Source: Micromonospora chaiyaphumensis (GTDB lineage: Bacteria > Actinomycetota > Actinomycetes > Mycobacteriales > Micromonosporaceae). From it: DNA of 64,000 bases. The position numbers and the translations under genes were made by a program. Positions 22,598 to 31,883 of the stretch are shown here, in pieces (positions within the stretch are counted from its first letter, which is position 1; each line of letters begins with the position of its first letter). The stretch lies in assembly GCF_900091435.1 (NCBI RefSeq), contig NZ_FMCS01000002.1, positions 186,001 through 250,000 on the forward strand. The letters are read 5' to 3'. The notes beneath the pieces are model-generated. The model was not told where the DNA came from. It saw only the letters and a program-made list of their open reading frames with translations, and did no database searches.

Positions 22598-23629
22598 ATG
22601 ACAACCACCAGGACGCGGACGCCCCAGGATCTCGACCGTAACCTCGCCCTCGACCTGGTCCGGGTGACCGAGGCCGCGGCCATGGCCGCCGGCCGCTGGG
22701 TCGGCCGGGGCGACAAGGAGGGCGGCGACGGAGCCGCCGTCGACGCCATGCGCAAGCTCATCAACTCGATCCCGATGCGCGGTGTCGTGGTGATCGGCGA
22801 GGGCGAGAAGGACAACGCCCCGATGCTCTTCAACGGCGAGGAGGTCGGCGACGGGACCGGGCCCGAGGTGGACGTGGCGGTCGACCCGATCGACGGCACC
22901 ACGCTCATGAGCAAGGGCATGCCGAACGCGCTGGCCGTGCTCGCGGTCGCCGAGCGGGGCGCGATGTTCGACCCGAGCGCCGTCTTCTACATGGAGAAGC
23001 TCGCGGTCGGCCCGATGTACGCCGACGTGGTCGACATCAACGCCGGGGTGGCCGAGAACATCCGCCGGATCGCCAAGGTCAAGGGCACCGACCCCGCCGA
23101 GGTGACGGTCTGCGTGCTGGACCGGTCGCGCCACGACGACCTGGTGAAGCAGATCCGGCGGACCGGGGCGGGCATCCGGTTCATCTCCGACGGCGACATC
23201 GCCGGCGCCATCGCGGCGGCCCGGGGCGAGTCCGACGTCGACGTGCTCATGGGCATCGGCGGCACCCCGGAGGGCATCACGGCAGCCTGCGCCCTGAAGT
23301 GCATGGGCGGCATGATGCAGGCCAAGCTCTGGCCCAAGGACGAGCAGGAGCGGGAGAAGGCGCTGGCCGCCGGGCACGACCTGGACCGGGTGCTGTTCAC
23401 CGACGACCTGGTCACGGGCGACAACTGCTTCTTCGTGGCTACCGGCGTCACCTCGGGTGACCTGCTGCGCGGGGTGCGCTACCGGGCGGGCGGGGCCTAC
23501 ACCCAGTCGATCGTCATGCGCTCCAAGAGCGGCACGATCCGGGTGATCGACTCCTACCACCGGCTGGAGAAGCTCGCCCTCTACTCGGCGGTCGACTTCG
23601 ACGGGCGCCCCCTGGCCGAGCAGGAGTGA
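22598..23629 (+). CDS. glpX: Class II fructose-1,6-bisphosphatase GlpX
   Basis: 343 residues; GAGGAGG at 22581-22587 precedes ATG 22598. It dephosphorylates fructose-1,6-bisphosphate in gluconeogenesis. Motifs: [57 protein letters not shown] (metal site), [20 protein letters not shown]. This is the usual actinobacterial FBPase. The last codon and stop overlap the next gene as GTGA. Confidence 0.96.
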   Translation: MTTTRTRTPQDLDRNLALDLVRVTEAAAMAAGRWVGRGDKEGGDGAAVDAMRKLINSIPMRGVVVIGEGEKDNAPMLFNGEEVGDGTGPEVDVAVDPIDGTTLMSKGMPNALAVLAVAERGAMFDPSAVFYMEKLAVGPMYADVVDINAGVAENIRRIAKVKGTDPAEVTVCVLDRSRHDDLVKQIRRTGAGIRFISDGDIAGAIAAARGESDVDVLMGIGGTPEGITAACALKCMGGMMQAKLWPKDEQEREKALAAGHDLDRVLFTDDLVTGDNCFFVATGVTSGDLLRGVRYRAGGAYTQSIVMRSKSGTIRVIDSYHRLEKLALYSAVDFDGRPLAEQE

Positions 23630-24627
23630 CCGCGACCGGGACGGCGGCGACCCCGACACTGCCGACCACGCGGCGGATCGCCGGCACCGGGCTGGCCACC
23701 GCCTCGGGGGTCGCGGTGGCCGTCCAGTCCCGGATCAACGGCGAGCTCGGCGTACGGCTGGCCGACGGGATCGCCGCCGCGGTGGTCTCGTTCGGCCTGG
23801 GCTTGCTGGTGCTGCTCGTGCTGGTCCCCGCCTCCCCCGGCGGCCGGCGGGGCCTGGCCGCCCTGCGGGCCGCGCTGCGGGACGGCTCGCTGCGGCCGTG
23901 GCAGTGCCTCGGCGGGGTCTGCGGCGCCTTCCTGGTCGCCACCCAGGGCCTGACCATCGGCACCCTCGGCGTGGCGGTGTTCACCGTCGCCGTGGTGGCC
24001 GGGCAGTCCGGCAGCAGCCTGCTCGTCGACCGGGCCGGGATCGGCCCGACCGGGCGGCAGCCGGTCACCCCGAACCGGCTGGTCGGCGCGCTGCTGACGG
24101 TGGTGGCCGTGCTGCTGGCGGTGGGCGACCGGCTCGGCGACCCGGGCGCCCTGGCGCTGGCCCTGCTGCCGCTGGCGGCCGGGGTGGGCATCGCCTGGCA
24201 GCAGGCGGTGAACGGCCGGGTCCGGGGGGCCACCGGCAGCGCCCTGACCGCCACGCTGGTCAACTTCACCGTGGGCACGGCGGCGCTGCTCGCCACCCTC
24301 GCGGTGGAGGTCACGGTCCGGGGCCGCCCGGCCGGCGGCTTCCCGGCCGAACCGTGGCTCTACCTGGGCGGCCCCATCGGCATCGTGTTCATCGCGCTGG
24401 CCGCCGCCATCGTCCGGTTCACCGGGGTGCTGCTGCTCGGCCTGGCCACCATCGCCGGGCAGGTCGTCGGCGCCGTCCTGCTGGACCTGCTGCTGCCCAC
24501 CGCCGCCTCGCACCCCACGCCGACCACCCTGCTGGGTGCGGCGCTGACCCTGGTCGCGGTGCTGGTCGCCGCGCTCGGGCCGCCGCCGCGGCCGGTCAAC
24601 CCCGCAGCGCCGCCACCGTCTCCTTGA
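23626..24627 (+). CDS. DMT-superfamily exporter, YdcZ/DUF606 type
   Basis: 333 residues from GTG 23626, which overlaps the glpX stop, so translation is probably coupled. About ten TM helices are visible in two similar halves ([40 protein letters not shown], ending [20 protein letters not shown]). The motif QSRINGELG is typical of YdcZ proteins, which usually consist of one or two five-TM halves. Substrate unknown. Its 3' end overlaps the convergent epimerase gene by 32 nt. Confidence 0.88.
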   Translation: MTATGTAATPTLPTTRRIAGTGLATASGVAVAVQSRINGELGVRLADGIAAAVVSFGLGLLVLLVLVPASPGGRRGLAALRAALRDGSLRPWQCLGGVCGAFLVATQGLTIGTLGVAVFTVAVVAGQSGSSLLVDRAGIGPTGRQPVTPNRLVGALLTVVAVLLAVGDRLGDPGALALALLPLAAGVGIAWQQAVNGRVRGATGSALTATLVNFTVGTAALLATLAVEVTVRGRPAGGFPAEPWLYLGGPIGIVFIALAAAIVRFTGVLLLGLATIAGQVVGAVLLDLLLPTAASHPTPTTLLGAALTLVAVLVAALGPPPRPVNPAAPPPSP

Positions 24628-25513
24628 CGGCCCGGTCCAGCGGCGTGGCCTCGACGCCGAGGGTGGCGGTCGCGGCGGTCGAGTCCAGCACGTACGGGCG
24701 GTCGAACTGGTAGGCCGTCTCCCGCAGTTCCCGGACGAACGGGTTGGCCAGCCCGCCGAGCCAGAGCACCGGGTACGGCATCCGGGTCAGTCGCGGCGCG
24801 GGCGCGCCGACCAGGGCCGCGGCGCGTCCGGCGAGGTCCCGCATCGAGACGGCGGGTGCGCTGGGCACGTGCCAGGCCCGCCCCCAGGCCCGCTCGTCGG
24901 TCGCGGCGGCGACCAGGGTACGGGCGACGTCCGGAATGTACGTCCAGGTGTGCGGGGCGTCCCAGTCGACCGGCAGGAACACCCGCTGCCCGGCGAGTAC
25001 CCGGGGCAGCACCATCATGGCCAGCGAGGTCCCGTCGGCGCCGAGGTAGTCGGAGCCGCGCACCTCGGTGATCCGGGCCCGGCCGGCCCGGTGCGCGGCC
25101 AGCGCGTCGGCCCACATCCGGTTGCGGACCCGACCCTTCGTGCCCGTCGAGGCGAGCGGGGTCGCCTCGGTCATGGGGCCGTCGACGGGGCCGTACCCGT
25201 AGAGGTTGCCGACCGTGGCGAGGACCGCGCCGGTCCGCTCGGCGGCGGTGAGCAGCGAGGCGGCCAGCGGCGGCCAGTCCAGCGGCCACCGGTGGTACGC
25301 CGGGTTGGCGCAGTTGTGCAGCGCCACCGCGCCCTCCGTCAGCGCGGTCAGCCGGTCCGCGTCGGCGGCGTCGGCGGCGATCCGCTCGACGGCGGGGTGC
25401 GCCGGGCCGGTGCCGCGGCGGGTCACCACCCGCACCCGGTCGCCGCGCTCGGCGAGGAGGCGGGCGGTGGCGGTGCCGACGGGTCCGGCGCCGACGATCA
25501 CGTGCAGGGCCAT
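24596..25513 (-). CDS. NAD-dependent epimerase/dehydratase (atypical SDR)
   Basis: 305 residues from ATG 25511-25513. N-terminal Rossmann motif VIVGAGPVGTATARLL, then LHNCANPAYHRWPLDWPPLA and NLYGYGPVDGPM, as in extended/atypical short-chain dehydrogenases acting on NDP-sugars or similar. The canonical YxxxK is not obvious, so the chemistry is uncertain. Divergent from a TetR gene with palindromic sites between them, so it is the probable regulatory target. Confidence 0.83.
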   Translation of the reverse strand: MALHVIVGAGPVGTATARLLAERGDRVRVVTRRGTGPAHPAVERIAADAADADRLTALTEGAVALHNCANPAYHRWPLDWPPLAASLLTAAERTGAVLATVGNLYGYGPVDGPMTEATPLASTGTKGRVRNRMWADALAAHRAGRARITEVRGSDYLGADGTSLAMMVLPRVLAGQRVFLPVDWDAPHTWTYIPDVARTLVAAATDERAWGRAWHVPSAPAVSMRDLAGRAAALVGAPAPRLTRMPYPVLWLGGLANPFVRELRETAYQFDRPYVLDSTAATATLGVEATPLDRAVKETVAALRG

Positions 25514-25545
25514 GAGGGCCACCCTTCGAAGCAGAGATCCGATCT

Positions 25546-25609
25546 GAGAGCACCGCTCTCGCAGCAGAGCATGACCCACGCAGGGCCGATCCGTCAAGAG
25601 CAGCGCTCT
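25546..25609. promoter_or_regulatory. Two palindromic operator candidates (AGAGC-N3-GCTCT)
   Basis: GAGAGCACCGCTCTC (25546-25560, perfect 6-3-6) and AGAGCAGCGCTCT (25597-25609, perfect 5-3-5) have centres 50 bp apart, about five helical turns. A further half-site GCGCTCTC is at 25622-25629. They fill the 136-nt gap between epimerase and TetR genes and are likely TetR sites controlling both. Confidence 0.75.
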
Positions 25610-25649
25610 CGGTTTTGATTGGCGCTCTCTTCCGTGGCAGAGTGGGGGC

Positions 25650-26339
25650 ATGGTCGCTCCCTCGCTCCGCGCCCGGGTCCGCGCCGGCATGATCGACGAG
25701 ATCAAGGCGGTCGCCCGCCGCCACCTGGCCACCGACGGCGCGAACCTCTCACTCCGGGCGGTCGCCCGCGACATGGGCATGGTCTCCTCGGCGATCTACC
25801 GCTACTTCCCCAGCCGCGACGACCTGCTCACCGCACTGATCCTCGAGGGGTACGAGGCGCTCGGCGACGCGGTGGAGGCGGCCGACGCCGGCGCCGACCG
25901 GGCGGACCTGCGCGGGCGCTGGCACGCCGTGTGCCGGGCCGCCCGGGCCTGGGCGCTGGCCCATCCCGCCGAGTACGCCCTGCTCTACGGCAGCCCCGTC
26001 CCCGGCTACGCGGCACCCGACGACACCGTGGCGCCGGCCCAGCGTCCCCCGATGACCCTGGTCGGCATCCTCCGCGACGGGGTGGCCGGCGGCCGGCTCC
26101 ACCCGTCCGGCGAGGAACTGCCCGAACCGCTGCGGTCGGACGTGGCCGAACTGGCCGCCCTGATCGAGGTGGACCTGCCGCCCGCGCTGCTGGCCCGCGC
26201 CATGGCCGGCTGGACCCAGCTCTTCGGGTTGATCAGCTTCGAGCTGTTCGGCCGGATCAACCGGATGCTGCCGCATCGCGACGAGTACTTCGACCACCAG
26301 ACCGGGCTGATGGCCGACCTGATCGGCCTGCCCGCCTGA
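25650..26339 (+). CDS. TetR/AcrR family transcriptional regulator
   Basis: 229 residues from ATG 25650. The HTH lies near residues 29-62 (LATDGANLSLRAVARDMGMV ... SAIYRYFPSRDDLLTALI). The ligand domain (ALAHPAEYALLYGSPVPGYA, MAGWTQLFGLISFELFGRIN) matches the WHG/TetR_C_33 group. It probably represses itself and the divergent epimerase gene through the repeats at 25546-25609. Ligand unknown. Confidence 0.93.
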   Translation: MVAPSLRARVRAGMIDEIKAVARRHLATDGANLSLRAVARDMGMVSSAIYRYFPSRDDLLTALILEGYEALGDAVEAADAGADRADLRGRWHAVCRAARAWALAHPAEYALLYGSPVPGYAAPDDTVAPAQRPPMTLVGILRDGVAGGRLHPSGEELPEPLRSDVAELAALIEVDLPPALLARAMAGWTQLFGLISFELFGRINRMLPHRDEYFDHQTGLMADLIGLPA

Positions 26340-26358
26340 GCCCCGGCAGGGCCGCCGG

Positions 26359-27327
26359 TCAGGTGCCGTCGGAGGAGTGGCCCGGGAAGAGGTGCGCGCT
26401 CGGGTCGATGACGACCGCGGCGTTGTTGATCGCGGTGGCCGCCTCGCCGAAGCCGGTGGCGATCAGCCGGACCTTGCCCGGGTAGTCGGTGATGTCGCCG
26501 GCCGCGAAGACCCGGGGCAGGTTCGTGGCCATGGCGCTGTCGACCACGATGTGCCGCCGGTCCAGGTTCAGCCCCCACTCGGCGAGCGGACCCAGGTCGG
26601 CGGTGAACCCGAGCGCGGCGACCACGGTGTCCACCGGCAGGGTCTCCACCGCGCCGCCGCGCACGGTCAGCTCGGCGCCGGTGACCCGGTCCTCCCCGTG
26701 CAGCCGGCTCACCTCGGCGTTGACCACGATCCGCACCGGCAGCGCGCGCACCCGGTCGACGGTCGAGGCGTGCGCGCGGAACCGGTCGCGCCGGTGCACG
26801 AGGGTCACCGAGCGGGCGATCGGGGCCAGCGTCACGGCCCAGTCGAACGCCGAGTCGCCGCCGCCCACGATGAGCACGTCGCGGCCGGTCAGCTCGGTCG
26901 GCTGCGGTACGAAGTAGACGATCCCGGCGCCCACGAAGCTGTCCGCCACCGGCAGCGGCCGGGGCGTGAAGCTGCCCAGCCCGCCGGTCACCAGCACCGC
27001 GCCGCAGCGCAGCTGGTCACCGCCGGCCAGCCCGAGCACCGGCCGCCCGTCCAGGTACGACAGCTTCTCCGCCCGCACCCCGAGCAGGTACTCCGGGCGG
27101 AAGGGCGCGGCCTGGGCGACGAGGTTGGCCACCAGCTCCCGCCCCTTGATGGCGGGGAACCCGGCGACGTCGAGGATGAGCTTCTCCGGGTACATGGCGG
27201 TGACCTGGCCACCCGGCTCGGGCAGCGCGTCGATCACGGCCACGGAGAGCCCGCGGAACCCGGCGTAGTAGGCGGCGAACAGCCCGGCGGGGCCGGCCCC
27301 GATCACGGCGACATCGACCTCGCGCAT
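26359..27327 (-). CDS. Thioredoxin-reductase-like ferredoxin-NADP+ reductase
   Basis: 322 residues from ATG 27325-27327; an in-frame GTG at 27343-27345 is possible. The FAD motif GAGPAG is at 10-15, the NADPH motif VGGGDSAFDWA in the middle, and the C-terminal FAD contact VFAAGDITDYPGK. The CxxC redox pair of thioredoxin reductases is absent, which with PGGQVTAMYPEKLILDVAGF identifies the YumC-type FNR that moves electrons between NADPH and ferredoxin. Convergent with the TetR gene (stop-to-stop 19 nt). Confidence 0.92.
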   Translation of the reverse strand: MREVDVAVIGAGPAGLFAAYYAGFRGLSVAVIDALPEPGGQVTAMYPEKLILDVAGFPAIKGRELVANLVAQAAPFRPEYLLGVRAEKLSYLDGRPVLGLAGGDQLRCGAVLVTGGLGSFTPRPLPVADSFVGAGIVYFVPQPTELTGRDVLIVGGGDSAFDWAVTLAPIARSVTLVHRRDRFRAHASTVDRVRALPVRIVVNAEVSRLHGEDRVTGAELTVRGGAVETLPVDTVVAALGFTADLGPLAEWGLNLDRRHIVVDSAMATNLPRVFAAGDITDYPGKVRLIATGFGEAATAINNAAVVIDPSAHLFPGHSSDGT

Positions 27328-27434
27328 GGCGTACCGTCCCGTCACTTCGCCAGGGGATCAACGCGTGCTGATCTCGACGGTAGGCGGGGCGGTGGCCGCG
27401 GGCAAGCACGTCCCGCCGGCGGATGGACGTGCCG

Positions 27435-28094
27435 TCAGGACAGCGTGACCGGGGGTGACCCGAGCGGGTCCCGCTGCCCCACGTCCGTCCGGCGGCGGAA
27501 CAGCACCGCCGCGACGGCCCCGCCGAGCAGCCCGAACAGGTGCCCCTGCCAGGAGATGCGCTCGTCGGTGGGCAGGATGCCGAGCAGTTGCCAGCCGTAG
27601 AGCAGGCCGACGAGCAGCACGACGGCGAAGTTCCACCAGCTGCGCTCGACGATGCCGCGGGTGAGCAGGATGCCGAGGTAGCCGAAGATCACGCCACTCG
27701 CACCCACCACCACCGAGTTGGGCGAGCCGGTGAACCAGACACCCAGGCCGCTGACCAGAATGATCACCAGCGTGGACCAGAGGAACCGGCGGGTGCCGGC
27801 GGCCAGCACGAAGGTGCCGAGCAGGATCAGCGGGATGCTGTTGCTGTAGAGGTGGTTCCAGCCGGCGTGCAGGAACGGCGAGAAGAAGACGCCGTCGAGC
27901 CCCTGGATGCGGTGCGGGATGATGCCCGCGGTGACGTCGAGGTCGGCGCGCAGGCCCACGTCGACGGCCTCGATGAGGAACAGCACCGGCACGACCGCGC
28001 ACATGGCGACGAAGGCCCGGCCGAGCGAGGCGTAGAACGCCTCGGTGCCGAACCGGTGGGGGTCGCCGCCCGTCGGGCCGTCTCGCCAGGTCAC
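27435..28094 (-). CDS. Rhomboid-family intramembrane serine protease
   Basis: 219 residues from GTG 28092-28094, six or more TM helices. The catalytic Ser is in GASGVIFG (S133) and His in WQGHLFG (H185), with the upstream HAGWNHLYSNS loop (residues 76-86) that shapes the oxyanion site. Both catalytic residues are present, so it should be active. It cleaves substrate TM helices within the membrane; the substrate is unknown. Confidence 0.93.
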   Translation of the reverse strand: MTWRDGPTGGDPHRFGTEAFYASLGRAFVAMCAVVPVLFLIEAVDVGLRADLDVTAGIIPHRIQGLDGVFFSPFLHAGWNHLYSNSIPLILLGTFVLAAGTRRFLWSTLVIILVSGLGVWFTGSPNSVVVGASGVIFGYLGILLTRGIVERSWWNFAVVLLVGLLYGWQLLGILPTDERISWQGHLFGLLGGAVAAVLFRRRTDVGQRDPLGSPPVTLS

Positions 28095-28147
28095 CCGTCA
28101 AGTGCTATCAGCAATCGCGGCGTACCGCCACCCGAGCGGTGACACGA

Positions 28148-28187
28148 CGACGGCGGGGCGTGCGAATCTCCGCACGCCCCGCCGTCG
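28148..28187. terminator. 17-bp terminator hairpin after the transglycosylase gene
   Basis: CGACGGCGGGGCGTGCG (28148-28164) pairs perfectly with 28171-28187 across a 6-nt loop AATCTC; GACAC/GTGTC extends the stem after a 2-nt bulge (28141-28145 and 28188-28192). It starts 4 nt past the stop of the leftward transglycosylase gene. Confidence 0.87.
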
Positions 28188-28195
28188 GTGTCCGA

Positions 28196-28876
28196 TCAGT
28201 ACCAGCCGGAGCTCTGCGAGTGCGCCCAGGCACCGCACGGGTCGTCGTAACGGCCCTCGATGTAGCCGAGGCCCCACTTGATCTGGGTGGCCGGGTTGGT
28301 CTTCCAGTCGTCGGCCACCGAGCCCATCTTGCTGCCCGGCAGGGCCTGCGGGATCCCGTACGCGCCGGACCCCTCGTTGTAGGCCTTGTGGTTCCAGCCG
28401 CTCTCCTTCGTCCAGAGCTTGTCCAGACAGGGGAACTGGTCGATGCCGAAGCCCTCGTCGAGCATGATCGCGCAACCGATCTTGCGGTTGCCGCTGAACT
28501 CCTCGCAGGAGGCCGGGATCGGCCCGTCGTACGGCTTGGCCGCCGCCTTCTCCGCGGCCTCCCGCTCCTTCTTGCGGGACGCGGCCGCCGCCTCGGCCTC
28601 CTTGGCCCGCTCGGCGGCCTCCTTGGCCGCCGCAGCGGCGCGCAGCTTCGCCTGGTACTCGGCGGCCCGCTGCTTGGCCGACACCAGGCGGTGGTCGGCC
28701 TGGCGGTCGCGCTGGTACGCGTACTCCGTCCGGTCGACCTCCAGGCCGACCTGCGCGGTCAGGCCCTGTTGCTGGGTCTGTCGGTCTTCGCCCAGATAGA
28801 AGCCGCCCGCAACGCCCACGGAGAGCAGTGCGACAGCGGCCGTACGGGCGCCGAACCGGCTCCACAGCCGACTCAC
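28196..28876 (-). CDS. Secreted lytic transglycosylase-like protein with coiled coil
   Basis: 226 residues from GTG 28874-28876 (AGGGA upstream). An N-terminal signal/anchor (TAAVALLSVGVAGGFYLGE) is followed by an Ala/Lys/Glu-rich coiled coil (residues ~50-125, AKLRAAAAAKEAAERAKEAE) and an SLT-like catalytic domain: LWTKESGWNHKAYNEGSGAY, GIPQALPGSKM and WGLGYIEGRYDDPCGAWAHS. The Glu in TKESGWN is the predicted acid. It should cleave peptidoglycan outside the cell, as Rpf-type and SLT muralytic enzymes do. A ~270-nt leader with stable stems and a Crp-like site precedes it. Confidence 0.9.
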   Translation of the reverse strand: MSRLWSRFGARTAAVALLSVGVAGGFYLGEDRQTQQQGLTAQVGLEVDRTEYAYQRDRQADHRLVSAKQRAAEYQAKLRAAAAAKEAAERAKEAEAAAASRKKEREAAEKAAAKPYDGPIPASCEEFSGNRKIGCAIMLDEGFGIDQFPCLDKLWTKESGWNHKAYNEGSGAYGIPQALPGSKMGSVADDWKTNPATQIKWGLGYIEGRYDDPCGAWAHSQSSGWY

Positions 28877-28938
28877 GAAGTGTCCCTTCGTCGGGGGCAA
28901 GGACACGGCGCGACGCCCGGCCCTGGGAGCGGCCGTGG

Positions 28939-29018
28939 CGGTGCCGTGAGCGCCCCGACCCTCGCGGTCGCAGCCGACGCACCGGTGTTCGTGGCTCTCC
29001 CGCCGGGTCGTGGCGAAC
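28939..29018 (-). promoter_or_regulatory. Structured 5' leader of the transglycosylase gene
   Basis: In the leader (28877-29154) nested pairings are visible: CGGTGC 28939-28944 with GCACCG 28979-28984, enclosing CGACC/GGTCG (28956-28960, 28966-28970), and next to it GTTCG/CGAAC (28987-28991, 29014-29018). Actinobacterial muralytic genes often carry a c-di-AMP (ydaO) riboswitch here, but I could not match its conserved core, so only a structured leader is claimed. Confidence 0.4.
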
Positions 29019-29103
29019 GATGCTCAACGATCTTGGTGGTGCTGAGGCGCTCGTTGGACACCATTGCGCACAGTGAGGCCGATGGGAAACCAAGGAGGCC
29101 GAT

Positions 29104-29119
29104 TGTGATCTGCGCCACA
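29104..29119. promoter_or_regulatory. Crp-like binding site upstream of the transglycosylase gene
   Basis: TGTGA-TCTGCG-CCACA matches the Crp consensus TGTGA-N6-TCACA at 9 of 10 positions. It is 228 nt upstream of the GTG on the minus strand, just past the phoH stop. Crp-family proteins control spore germination and muralytic genes in streptomycetes, which fits the target; binding here is inferred. Confidence 0.5.
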
Positions 29120-29154
29120 CAAAGAATGCCCGCAAAATAGGGCAAAGGTCAGCC

Positions 29155-30567
29155 TCAGAGCGGAATGTCCTCCAGCAGATCGGTGACCATCGCGGCGATG
29201 GGCGAACGCTCCGAACGGCTGAGAGTGACGTGCGCGAAGAGCTGATGACCCTTCAGCGCCTCGATCACCGCGGTCACCCCGTCGTGCCGGCCGACCCGCA
29301 GATTGTCCCGCTGGGCCACGTCGTGGGTGAGCACCACCCGCGACCCCTGGCCGATCCGGGACAGCACGGTCAGCAGGACACCGCGCTCCAGCGACTGCGC
29401 CTCGTCGACGATGACGAAGGCGTCGTGCAGGCTCCGGCCGCGGATGTGGGTGAGCGGCAGGACCTCCAGCAGGCCCCGCGAGGTGACCTCCTCCAGCACG
29501 TTCTCGTGCACCACCGAGCCGAGGGTGTCGAAGACGGCCTGCGCCCAGGGCGACATCTTCTCCGACTCGGACCCGGGCAGGTAGCCCAGTTCCTGGCCGC
29601 CGACCGCGTACAACGGGCGGAACACGACGACCTTCTTGTGCCGGCGGCGCTCCATCACCGCCTCCAGGCCGGCGCAGAGGGCCAGCGCGGACTTGCCCGT
29701 GCCGGCCCGGCCGCCCAGCGAGACGATGCCGATCGACTCGTCCAGGAGCAGGTCGAGGGCCACCCGCTGCTCCGCCGAGCGGCCGTGCACGCCGAACGCC
29801 TCCCGGTCGCCCCGCACCAGCCGGACGGTCTTGTCGGGCAGCACCCGGCCGAGCGCCGAGCCCCGCGCCGAGTGCAGCACGAGGCCGGTGTGGCAGGGCA
29901 GGCCGGCGGCCACGTCGAGGTCGAGCGCCTCCCCCGCGTAGAGCCGGCCGATCTCCTCCTCGGCCAGCTCCAGCTCGGCCATTCCGGTCCAGGTCGGGTC
30001 GCTGGCCTGACCGTGCCGGTACTCGTCGGCCCGCAGGCCGACCGAGGCCGCCTTCACCCGCAGCGGCATGTCCTTGCTGACGAGCGTGACCTCGCGGCCC
30101 TCGGCGGCGAGGTTGAGCGCCACCGAGAGGATCCGGGCGTCGTTCGACTCGTTCCGGAACCCGGGCGGCAGCACCCCGTCGTCGGTGTGGTTCAGCTCCA
30201 CCCGGAGGGTGCCGCCCTGGTCGTTGGCGGGCACCGGCCGGTCGAGCCGGCCGTGCCGCACCCGCAGCTCGTCCAGCATGCGCAACGACTGCCGGGCGAA
30301 CCAGCCCAGCTCGGGATGGTGGCGCTTGCCCTCCAGTTCGGAAATCACCACCAGCGGCAGCACCACCTCGTGCTCTGCGAAGCGGTGGAAAGCCGCCGGG
30401 TCGGAGAGGAGGACCGAGGTGTCCAGGACGAAGGCCTGGCCGGCTGGTCGGGGCTCCTCGGCGCCGGCGGGCGCGGCGGCCGTGCGGCGGCTGCGGGTGG
30501 TCCGGCGGGTCGTGGCGGTCGCGGCCGGGTTCTGGTCGGCACCGGCGGGGGTACGGCGAGTGGTCAC
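29155..30567 (-). CDS. PIN-domain/PhoH-like ATPase fusion protein
   Basis: 470 residues from GTG 30565-30567, with GGAG 7 nt upstream. A basic, Thr/Arg/Ala-rich N-terminus (1-50) leads into a PIN ribonuclease-type domain ([13 protein letters not shown] with Asp49; [28 protein letters not shown]) and then the PhoH helicase-like ATPase (Walker [49 protein letters not shown]). The PIN-PhoH fusion is common in actinobacteria and is thought to act as an RNA helicase/nuclease. Soluble. Confidence 0.93.
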   Translation of the reverse strand: MTTRRTPAGADQNPAATATTRRTTRSRRTAAAPAGAEEPRPAGQAFVLDTSVLLSDPAAFHRFAEHEVVLPLVVISELEGKRHHPELGWFARQSLRMLDELRVRHGRLDRPVPANDQGGTLRVELNHTDDGVLPPGFRNESNDARILSVALNLAAEGREVTLVSKDMPLRVKAASVGLRADEYRHGQASDPTWTGMAELELAEEEIGRLYAGEALDLDVAAGLPCHTGLVLHSARGSALGRVLPDKTVRLVRGDREAFGVHGRSAEQRVALDLLLDESIGIVSLGGRAGTGKSALALCAGLEAVMERRRHKKVVVFRPLYAVGGQELGYLPGSESEKMSPWAQAVFDTLGSVVHENVLEEVTSRGLLEVLPLTHIRGRSLHDAFVIVDEAQSLERGVLLTVLSRIGQGSRVVLTHDVAQRDNLRVGRHDGVTAVIEALKGHQLFAHVTLSRSERSPIAAMVTDLLEDIPL

Positions 30568-30910
30568 AGGCCTGCTCCGCGGATGGGCACCCGGCCACCC
30601 GAGTTCCGCCTCTTCCGGTGCCCGGTGGGACACGGGGTCGGATGCGGGCCCCGTGCGCGAGGTCGCAGGTCCGGGCTGTCCGGCCGGCCCGGGAAAACCC
30701 CGTGCCATGCCTAGACGCTAATCGCCGGAGGCCCGGTCGGCTAGTGGTGCGAGTGGATCACACCCGACCGGGAGATGAACGACGGCGGAACCGGCCGGGA
30801 TGCATGCCCCCTGCGCGCATCCCGGCCGGCGGAGCCACCGTCACCGGTCTGACGGGCGGCTCCGACGGTGCGCGTCCGCCGCGGACGGCACACCGCGTCT
30901 GGGGCGGACC
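30568..30910. other. 343-bp gene-free stretch with stacked hairpins
   Basis: No convincing gene. CCGGCCGGGATGC (30791-30803) pairs perfectly with 30817-30829, and immediately after it GGAGCC/GGCTCC (30831-30836, 30859-30864) encloses CCGTCA/TGACGG. A third small one, GTCCG-CCG-CGGAC, lies near 30880. For the leftward gene ending at 30911 these are candidate terminators; the phoH promoter must lie in 30568-30790. Confidence 0.6.
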
Positions 30911-31348
30911 TCAGCCCTGCCGCCGGACCAGGGTCCCGGTCCGCGGCCCGCCGCCGGCCGCGCCGAACGAGGAGCCGGTGTACGTGGTGCCCTGCCGGGC
31001 GGCCAGCCCACCGAGCTGGGCGGTGGCGGTGGCAGTGGCCCGCAGCGCCGGGCCGGAGGCGGTGCGGGCGGTGACCGCGGCGGGGACGGCCGTACCCGCG
31101 AACGGCCTCGTGCGCCCGGTCGTGGTGGTGGTCACCGCGGCCGGGGCCGGACCGACCAGTGCCGAGGCGATCGCGGCCTGGGCGTCCCGACGGCGCCGGT
31201 GCCAGGCGCCCCGGTCCCCGTCGAAGTAACCCTGGCGGTAGCCGAACCGGTAGCCGATCCGGTAGCTGAGCTGGCCGTGCAGCCGGCCCGCCGCATAGCA
31301 GGTCGAGCCGAGCACGAGGACCAGCACGACGGCGAGAAAGGGGCTCAT
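30911..31348 (-). CDS. Small membrane-anchored protein of unknown function
   Basis: 145 residues from ATG 31346-31348, whose start overlaps the stop of the upstream gene (ATGA). One TM helix at residues 2-20 (SPFLAVVLVLVLGSTCYAAG) is followed by an aromatic/glycine pattern (LSYRIGYRFGYRQGYFDGDR), a basic stretch (WHRRRRDAQAA) and a low-complexity Thr/Ala tail. No family recognised. It forms an operon with the 31345-31686 gene. Confidence 0.7.
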   Translation of the reverse strand: MSPFLAVVLVLVLGSTCYAAGRLHGQLSYRIGYRFGYRQGYFDGDRGAWHRRRRDAQAAIASALVGPAPAAVTTTTTGRTRPFAGTAVPAAVTARTASGPALRATATATAQLGGLAARQGTTYTGSSFGAAGGGPRTGTLVRRQG

Positions 31349-31686
31349 CGCTCGTCCGCCCCGGGGAGCGGGTCGACGACCAGCAGCCGCTCCAGGTCGG
31401 CGGTGCTGACCTCCTCGACCAGCTCGACGCTGATCCGGCAGCCGTCGACGATCACCTCGGCGACCGAGGCCCGGCGGATCTCGCCGCCGGCCTCGTAGAC
31501 CCGGACGCTCAGCTCGGGACAGCCGAGGTGGGTCCGCCAGGCGTCCCACTCGTCGCGGTCCCCGACACTGAGGGAGAGGTAGCGGCAGCCCCGCGCCAGG
31601 TAGAGGCGCCAGGGGGCGCTCAGGCCGGCGGTCACCCCCTCGGCGATCAGGCCGAAGGCCTGCGCACGGGTCGCGAGCTCGGTCAC
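31345..31686 (-). CDS. Conserved-looking small cytoplasmic protein, unknown function
   Basis: 113 residues from GTG 31684-31686, with an AGGGGG-type ribosome site. Compact alpha/beta sequence (LYLARGCRYLSLSVGDRDEW, RVYEAGGEIRRASVAEVIVD, ISVELVEEVSTADLERLLVV), no membrane segment or signal. Not recognised. Coupled to the membrane protein gene at 30911-31348 by a 4-nt overlap, and divergent from an HTH regulator with inverted repeats in between. Confidence 0.72.
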   Translation of the reverse strand: MTELATRAQAFGLIAEGVTAGLSAPWRLYLARGCRYLSLSVGDRDEWDAWRTHLGCPELSVRVYEAGGEIRRASVAEVIVDGCRISVELVEEVSTADLERLLVVDPLPGADER

Positions 31687-31883
31687 GAGACCCCCTCGAC
31701 ACCCGCGGAGTGACGCATGTGAGCACTCGTCGTCTCAGGCACGTGACACACCGTAAGTTGTCTCATGAGCGTGACAGTATCAGCTTTTCGTCTGTTTACC
31801 GCCGTACTGGCGTCCATCTATTCTGCCCGGGTGACACCCCTCAGAAACAGCTCTGGATCGTTTACCGGGAACGGTGGACCGCC

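Noticed and set aside
28877..29154. c-di-AMP (ydaO) riboswitch in the transglycosylase leader
   Set aside because: Stems are present, but I could not find the conserved core, so it is reported only as a structured leader.
30745..30765. Crp-like site near the phoH upstream region (GTGCGAGTGG ATCACA)
   Set aside because: The half-sites are out of register for the TGTGA-N6-TCACA spacing.
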